Of a stretch of 64,000 nt of DNA, positions 60,701 to 64,000 are shown one piece after another. The first letter of the stretch is position 1. Each line of letters begins with the position of its first letter. A program made the position numbers and the translations under genes. The notes beneath the pieces were generated by a model. The model did not search any database. It was not told the origin of the DNA and worked only from the letters and a program-made list of their open reading frames with translations. This stretch comes from Gemmatimonadota bacterium (GTDB lineage Bacteria > Gemmatimonadota > Gemmatimonadetes > Gemmatimonadales > GWC2-71-9): the NCBI GenBank assembly GCA_027294455.1, contig JAPULZ010000064.1, forward strand, positions 62,001 to 126,000, read 5' to 3'.

Positions 60701-61409
60701 CTTCGATGTCCTGACGGTCATGGGCAACGTGGATTTTGGCGGTGACAACACGAATGCCTTGCTCGACGACGGAACCCTCTACGTCGGCGGGAACTTCACC
60801 CAGAGTGCTCTCGCCAGTCCCGAGAGCTTCCACCCGGGCGGCAACCACACGGTCGTGTTCAACGGCACCGGACCCCAAAACGTGATGTTCGCGACGCCCG
60901 GGATCGGAATCGCGGCCATGCTGTCCCATTTCGCGAACGTGGCGTTCGAGAACACGGGCTCGGGCGTGATTCTGATGAGCGATGTGTTCGCGCACTCGAA
61001 CCTCATCTCATCCACGGGGCCGGCGAGTACGGTCTTCGGAAACGGGTACCGGCTGGCCGTCGGCGGGCTCGACGTCAACGATCTGGTTCTGGATCACGTG
61101 TTGCTGGAGTGGAACGGCACGCCGACCTTCCCGTCATTCGGGTCGTTCATCGGGTTCAACAATGTGACGTTCCAAGGAGCTTACGCCACGAACGACCGCC
61201 AGTTCACGGTCATTCATCCGGGCGCAGCCGCACCATTCGCCTTCACGGGACTGAACTTCACGTTCGCCCCAACGCTGCCGGGCATGTACATCTATGCTAG
61301 TGACAGCGACAGTGCGGCTCCCTTCCTGACGATCAACGTGACCGCGTCGATTCCGGCCACCTCGGGGGGACTCGCGGTCTCTGCCGGTGGCGCAGTGATC
61401 AGCTGGTAG
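57747..61409 (+). CDS. 1220-aa surface lipoprotein: Ig-like (Big) domains plus beta-helix/adhesin-like repeats
   Basis: TTG start; lipobox-like GLVTANC; Big-type VEFVAEAFDGGGVAIPGTPVRWHT; WINPAGGNWSNAANWNPAIVPGFGNQALIDLDGTYTVTLD; repeated GNFTQ and G(T)xQTIP motifs. Confidence 0.75.
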   Translation: MKVVSPYRLSWRALAGAVLVGLVTANCTDTAGPDTASQGRIAIVPVFESSAAGIVAVDQVGIALLRSDSSTVALDTVIQLEPGQDSVDLTVTVTVLRQSEQFFLEITLLDAASDTVFRGGPMLVTASTSGRGEPVLIPLVYTGVGADAAGVRITTTNATAFFGDSVEFVAEAFDGGGVAIPGTPVRWHTTDETIASFPDHRAAWAHGGSARGSVPVVATLLNGPTDTSSVLVQPVPIEIAVSAGDGQTAPVGSVLPTPIEILVTAADLLGVEGVLVVFGVAGGNGTLSVDSVVTDGFGKAQAVWTLGATPGNLQATAVVPAIADTAFVSATGTVAAVSWINPAGGNWSNAANWNPAIVPGFGNQALIDLDGTYTVTLDVTTQVSVLTVGAATGTQTLSIATNILTVDAPSSIGVNGVLDLSGGTLNGIGTLSVFGSMLWSGGTMSDGGTLRVETGGLLTLGGGTKTLLGGRRIDNVGNVTWLAGDINAGEASSIINEPGATMGIQGDVQLLQGPGAPSAFFNGGMVTRSTGTGTVSINVIFDNNGAVDVLSGLLDLAGGGFGTGSFDVSIGATLHFEGNHDFGSIVNNGVVDVGAGIARLTGAFTHSAGATLSGFGEFKVDGDIITTGTIAMPAGELAVGGTLNSTGAFSVGTVTFFGTAQTIPVSLAYQNIQVLGTAAIDGTLSMSGFIVVFGFGDLTISSVADVSTSSDVIVTDDATLNVTGGGQLTVGNDLIAQMNAGVYIGLASTINVAKRFVTQDQAYLNMGIGVVLDVDGDVEFGGGSTAGMLPDGVIFVGGNFTQLGDPSSFAASGVHQVIFDGLSPQTITFTDFTNSFFQNLSGAGFADIVIASEIEVTGNMSVTSPGSVLGSGMEINVRGNFDIGIGATLSLFELEIDGILNASNVSLYDVFETDFHGTGQTIPTDLPYNDLTVSGEAAFMNAGSGSIAGNILISDFGILTMNQASMTVMGNFSTTQNGVLVMNDPFDVLTVMGNVDFGGDNTNALLDDGTLYVGGNFTQSALASPESFHPGGNHTVVFNGTGPQNVMFATPGIGIAAMLSHFANVAFENTGSGVILMSDVFAHSNLISSTGPASTVFGNGYRLAVGGLDVNDLVLDHVLLEWNGTPTFPSFGSFIGFNNVTFQGAYATNDRQFTVIHPGAAAPFAFTGLNFTFAPTLPGMYIYASDSDSAAPFLTINVTASIPATSGGLAVSAGGAVISW

Positions 61410-61453
61410 CAAGTCGCGGCGGGCTGTGAGGCCGGCTCACGGGAAGGTACGAA

Positions 61454-61488
61454 AGTGGGTGGAATTCGCTCGACGAATTCCACCCACT
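61454..61488. terminator. Strong 15-bp hairpin, probable bidirectional terminator
   Basis: AGTGGGTGGAATTCG-CTCGA-CGAATTCCACCCACT between convergent genes. Confidence 0.7.
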
Positions 61489-61508
61489 CGTATATTGGGT
61501 GTAGCCGG

Positions 61509-62150
61509 TCAGTCGCTGCGCTCGATCTTGAAGTTGTGCACCCGCATGTCCACGTTGTGGTTCATGCGGAAGCCAACGATTCCGTCGGTGTACACGTCGG
61601 CCGCTTTTTCACGATGCACTTCCTGGCCATTCAACATGAAGATGACGTCCTCCGGCGTGACGCGCACGGCCAGGGTATTGGTCACGTGTCCCTCGGCTGA
61701 CTGATTGACGGCTGCGTGCTCGGTCCACTGGGTGAGATACGCGGTTTCACTACCGGTGCGCGTCTTGACCAGATAGTTACCGTCCCCTCGTACCAGGACG
61801 TACGTGTATGCCTGGCCCTCGCCCTGCAGGTCGGCGCCGCCGAAGACTAGGCCCACGCCGTGGGCATGGCCCTTGGAGCTGAGCTGTTCGAAATCGGCGC
61901 TGATGGTGTAGCTGCCGTGAGCGACGTCTTCGTCGCGATAGAAGACCACCGCCGGTCCGACGCTGACCTCCCACCCCGTTGCGGTTTCCTCGAAACGCAC
62001 GTTGGAGAAGTCCTGGCCGCGGTCGGTGCGGGCCATCCAACCTTCGGCCAGCTTGCCGCCGCCGGCGATGGCCCGGTCGGCGTCGTGGTCCTGGGCTATG
62101 GCCGGCAGTGCCAAGGAGAGTGCCACCAGGGTCAATGGTATGGAGCGCAT
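61509..62150 (-). CDS. Secreted concanavalin/LamG-like (DUF1080-like) protein
   Basis: Signal peptide IPLTLVALSLALPAIAQ; GSYTISADFEQLSSKGHAHGVGLVFGG...NTLAVRVTPEDVIFMLNGQEV...GIVGFRMNHNVDMRVHNFKIE. Confidence 0.65.
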   Translation of the reverse strand: MRSIPLTLVALSLALPAIAQDHDADRAIAGGGKLAEGWMARTDRGQDFSNVRFEETATGWEVSVGPAVVFYRDEDVAHGSYTISADFEQLSSKGHAHGVGLVFGGADLQGEGQAYTYVLVRGDGNYLVKTRTGSETAYLTQWTEHAAVNQSAEGHVTNTLAVRVTPEDVIFMLNGQEVHREKAADVYTDGIVGFRMNHNVDMRVHNFKIERSD

Positions 62151-62372
62151 GGTTCACCTCGTTAGGGGGTTCGATTCACAGCCTACACGGCCGGTCTCGG
62201 GACAACAATCGGACAATATATTTGGTTCGCCCATGCCCCGGCAGTGGTGGCCGTGGGAGCCGCCCTGCAGGGGTCCATCGGATTCTGGCTCGGTCCTCCT
62301 AGCTCCGCTACTAGTACTGATCGGGCCGGGTTTGGTTCCAGGACCTCACCTGAGGAGCCTATATTCCGCGCC

Positions 62373-63203
62373 ATGAAGGATCCCCTCGACCAGATACGTG
62401 ACGCGCTCCGTGGTCGCTACGACGTGGAGCGCCTGCTCGGAAAAGGCGGGATGGCCACGGTGTTTCTGGGCGTCGATCGCTCCAGTAACGCGCAGGTGGC
62501 GCTCAAGGTTCTGAGTTTGGGCGTCGCCACGCGCATCATGAAGGAGCGGTTTCATCGGGAACTCGGGGTGGGAACCAAACTCGCCCACCCTCACATCGTG
62601 CCGATCGTCGACGGGGGTGAGATCGACGGGCTCCCGTTTCTGGTGATGCCCTACCTGTCCGAGGGCTCCCTGCACCAGCGGCTGGCAGGGGCGCGGCTGG
62701 AAATCGGCGAAGCCCTGCAGATCGGCCGGGAGATCGGCGACGCGTTGGCGTACGCCCACGAGCTCGGCATCATCCATCGCGACATCAAGCCGGACAACGT
62801 CCTTTTCTCTGAGGGGCGTGCGTTGGTGTCCGACTTCGGCGTCGCCGTCGCGATCTCGGCGTCGTTGGACGATCGTCTGACGGTGCCGGGCGAGGTGCTG
62901 GGCACGCCGACGTACATGAGTCCCGAACAGGCGATCGGACGCTACCAGCTGGACGCCCGGACCGACCAGTACAGTTTGGCCTGCGTGATCTGCGAAATGC
63001 TGACCGGGGAGCCGCCCTTTCGGCCCGCCAACCCGGAAGCCATCATCGTCCGCCGCTTCACCGACGATGCCCCGGATATGTGTGCGCTCCGTCCCGACGT
63101 GGGCCGGTCCGTCGCGGACGCATTGCGAACAGCCTTGGAATGGAAGCCCGATCGGCGCTTCGGGTCCATCGCCGAGTTCCGCGACGCCCTGATTACGGAC
63201 TGA
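62373..63203 (+). CDS. Serine/threonine protein kinase (kinase domain only)
   Basis: LLGKGGMATVFLGVD; IIHRDIKPDNVLF; VSDFGVAV; GTPTYMSPEQ; 276 aa with no TM segment. Confidence 0.92.
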   Translation: MKDPLDQIRDALRGRYDVERLLGKGGMATVFLGVDRSSNAQVALKVLSLGVATRIMKERFHRELGVGTKLAHPHIVPIVDGGEIDGLPFLVMPYLSEGSLHQRLAGARLEIGEALQIGREIGDALAYAHELGIIHRDIKPDNVLFSEGRALVSDFGVAVAISASLDDRLTVPGEVLGTPTYMSPEQAIGRYQLDARTDQYSLACVICEMLTGEPPFRPANPEAIIVRRFTDDAPDMCALRPDVGRSVADALRTALEWKPDRRFGSIAEFRDALITD

Positions 63204-63226
63204 GGAGGATCTCGTCCGACTCATAT

Positions 63227-63245
63227 GAGAATAGGACTCATTCTC
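63227..63245. promoter_or_regulatory. Fur-box-like palindrome
   Basis: GAGAATAGGACTCATTCTC, 13/19 to GATAATGATAATCATTATC with a 6-6-1-6 arrangement. Confidence 0.35.
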
Positions 63246-63480
63246 ACGATGAATGCGGGTCGCCCCACGCAAGGGGAGCTCACCCGTACCGGCCCTGCGA
63301 CGGCCAGCGGTGGTCGGTGCAGAGATGCTGAGTCGAGCCACAGGGGCCCCCGCTATGTATCTCTGTGGCAGGGCAATCAAAGATGGCGGACACCCGTTGG
63401 TGGCCCCGACCCGCCTCCCGCGATAGGTTCCAGTCCCGGCCAGGGCGATCCCGCCGATACATGTGAGCCTCGGGGGCAGC

Positions 63481-64000
63481 GTGAAGATTTTTTTGGACAC
63501 GGCGAATCTTCGGGAGATCGAGGAAGCGGCCAGTTGGGGTGTGTTGAGTGGGGTAACCACCAATCCGTCCCTCATGGCCCGCGAAGAGGGCGCCGATTTT
63601 CAGGAAACCATCCAGGCCATCACCCGGCTCGTGGACGGGCCGATCAGTGCCGAGACGGTCTCCGAGGATGCCGACGGCATGGTCAAGGAGGGCAAGACCT
63701 ATGCAGCTTGGCATCCGAACGTCATCGTCAAAGTGCCGGCCACGCTCGAGGGGCTGAAGGCCGTCGCTCGTCTCAAAGACGAAGGCATCCGTACCAACGT
63801 CACGCTGTGCTTCAACGCCAATCAGGCGCTGCTGGCGGCGCGGGCGGGGGCCTTCGTCGTCTCGCCGTTCGTCGGCCGCCTCGACGACATCTCGGAATCC
63901 GGCATCGAGCTCATTCAGGAGATCGCCGACGTGTTCGCCATGGATCGGGAGATCGAGACCCAAATCCTGGCGGCGTCGATCCGGCATCCCCGCCACATCC
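63481..64000 (+). CDS. Transaldolase / fructose-6-phosphate aldolase family (3' truncated by window edge; absent from the ORF track)
   Basis: GTG start; own translation [37 protein letters not shown]...[54 protein letters not shown]. Confidence 0.9.
   Translation, partial: MKIFLDTANLREIEEAASWGVLSGVTTNPSLMAREEGADFQETIQAITRLVDGPISAETVSEDADGMVKEGKTYAAWHPNVIVKVPATLEGLKAVARLKDEGIRTNVTLCFNANQALLAARAGAFVVSPFVGRLDDISESGIELIQEIADVFAMDREIETQILAASIRHPRHI

Noticed and set aside
62160-62185. GGTTCGATTC resembling a tRNA T-loop
   Set aside because: Flanking bases do not form the T stem and no acceptor or anticodon arm is present.
63280-63996. 238-aa minus-strand ORF
   Set aside because: Antisense to the truncated transaldolase, whose plus-strand translation is clearly the real gene.

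Overview
64 kb of high-GC, gene-dense bacterial chromosome. The gene content and a PorX-like response regulator suggest Gemmatimonadota or another FCB-group lineage; this is inference and was not tested. Housekeeping genes dominate. A minus-strand run of about 21 genes (yebC-ruvC-ruvA-[zinc ribbon]-ruvB-queA-tgt-yajC-def-fmt-tenI/thiE-thiS-thiG-rsmB-PASTA-rpe-tlpA-ybbR-tsaD-lgt-flippase) is joined almost throughout by 1-4 nt start/stop overlaps. Other recognisable genes are tamB (partial), a lipid kinase, acpS, a DnaB-like ATPase, a PorX-like regulator, an MsbA-like ABC exporter, tyrS, PBP1A, argR-argG-argH, an acyl-CoA ligase, a NYN-LOTUS protein, a DNA glycosylase, kbl-tdh, a histone-like (KATKR)n protein, thiE, mltG, ruvX, rho, an M50 protease, a Ser/Thr kinase and a transaldolase (partial, absent from the ORF track). 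No rRNA, tRNA, CRISPR array, transposase or prophage was recognised. Main leads: (1) a coupled three-gene cell-surface operon at 55.3-61.4 kb (CsgG-like lipoprotein, beta-barrel, 1220-aa repeat lipoprotein); (2) a 54-aa zinc-ribbon gene, missed by the ORF track, coupled between ruvA and ruvB; (3) an NtrC-type regulator lacking GAFTGA and the Walker B Glu; (4) a bacterial NYN-LOTUS protein with an RG-rich repeated tail; (5) a stand-alone 67-aa HisKA domain; (6) structured leaders at the histone-like gene and the transaldolase, the latter with a Fur-box-like palindrome; (7) a 47-bp lgt fragment duplicated onto the 3' end of the flippase gene. All calls come from reading the sequence; no searches were run.
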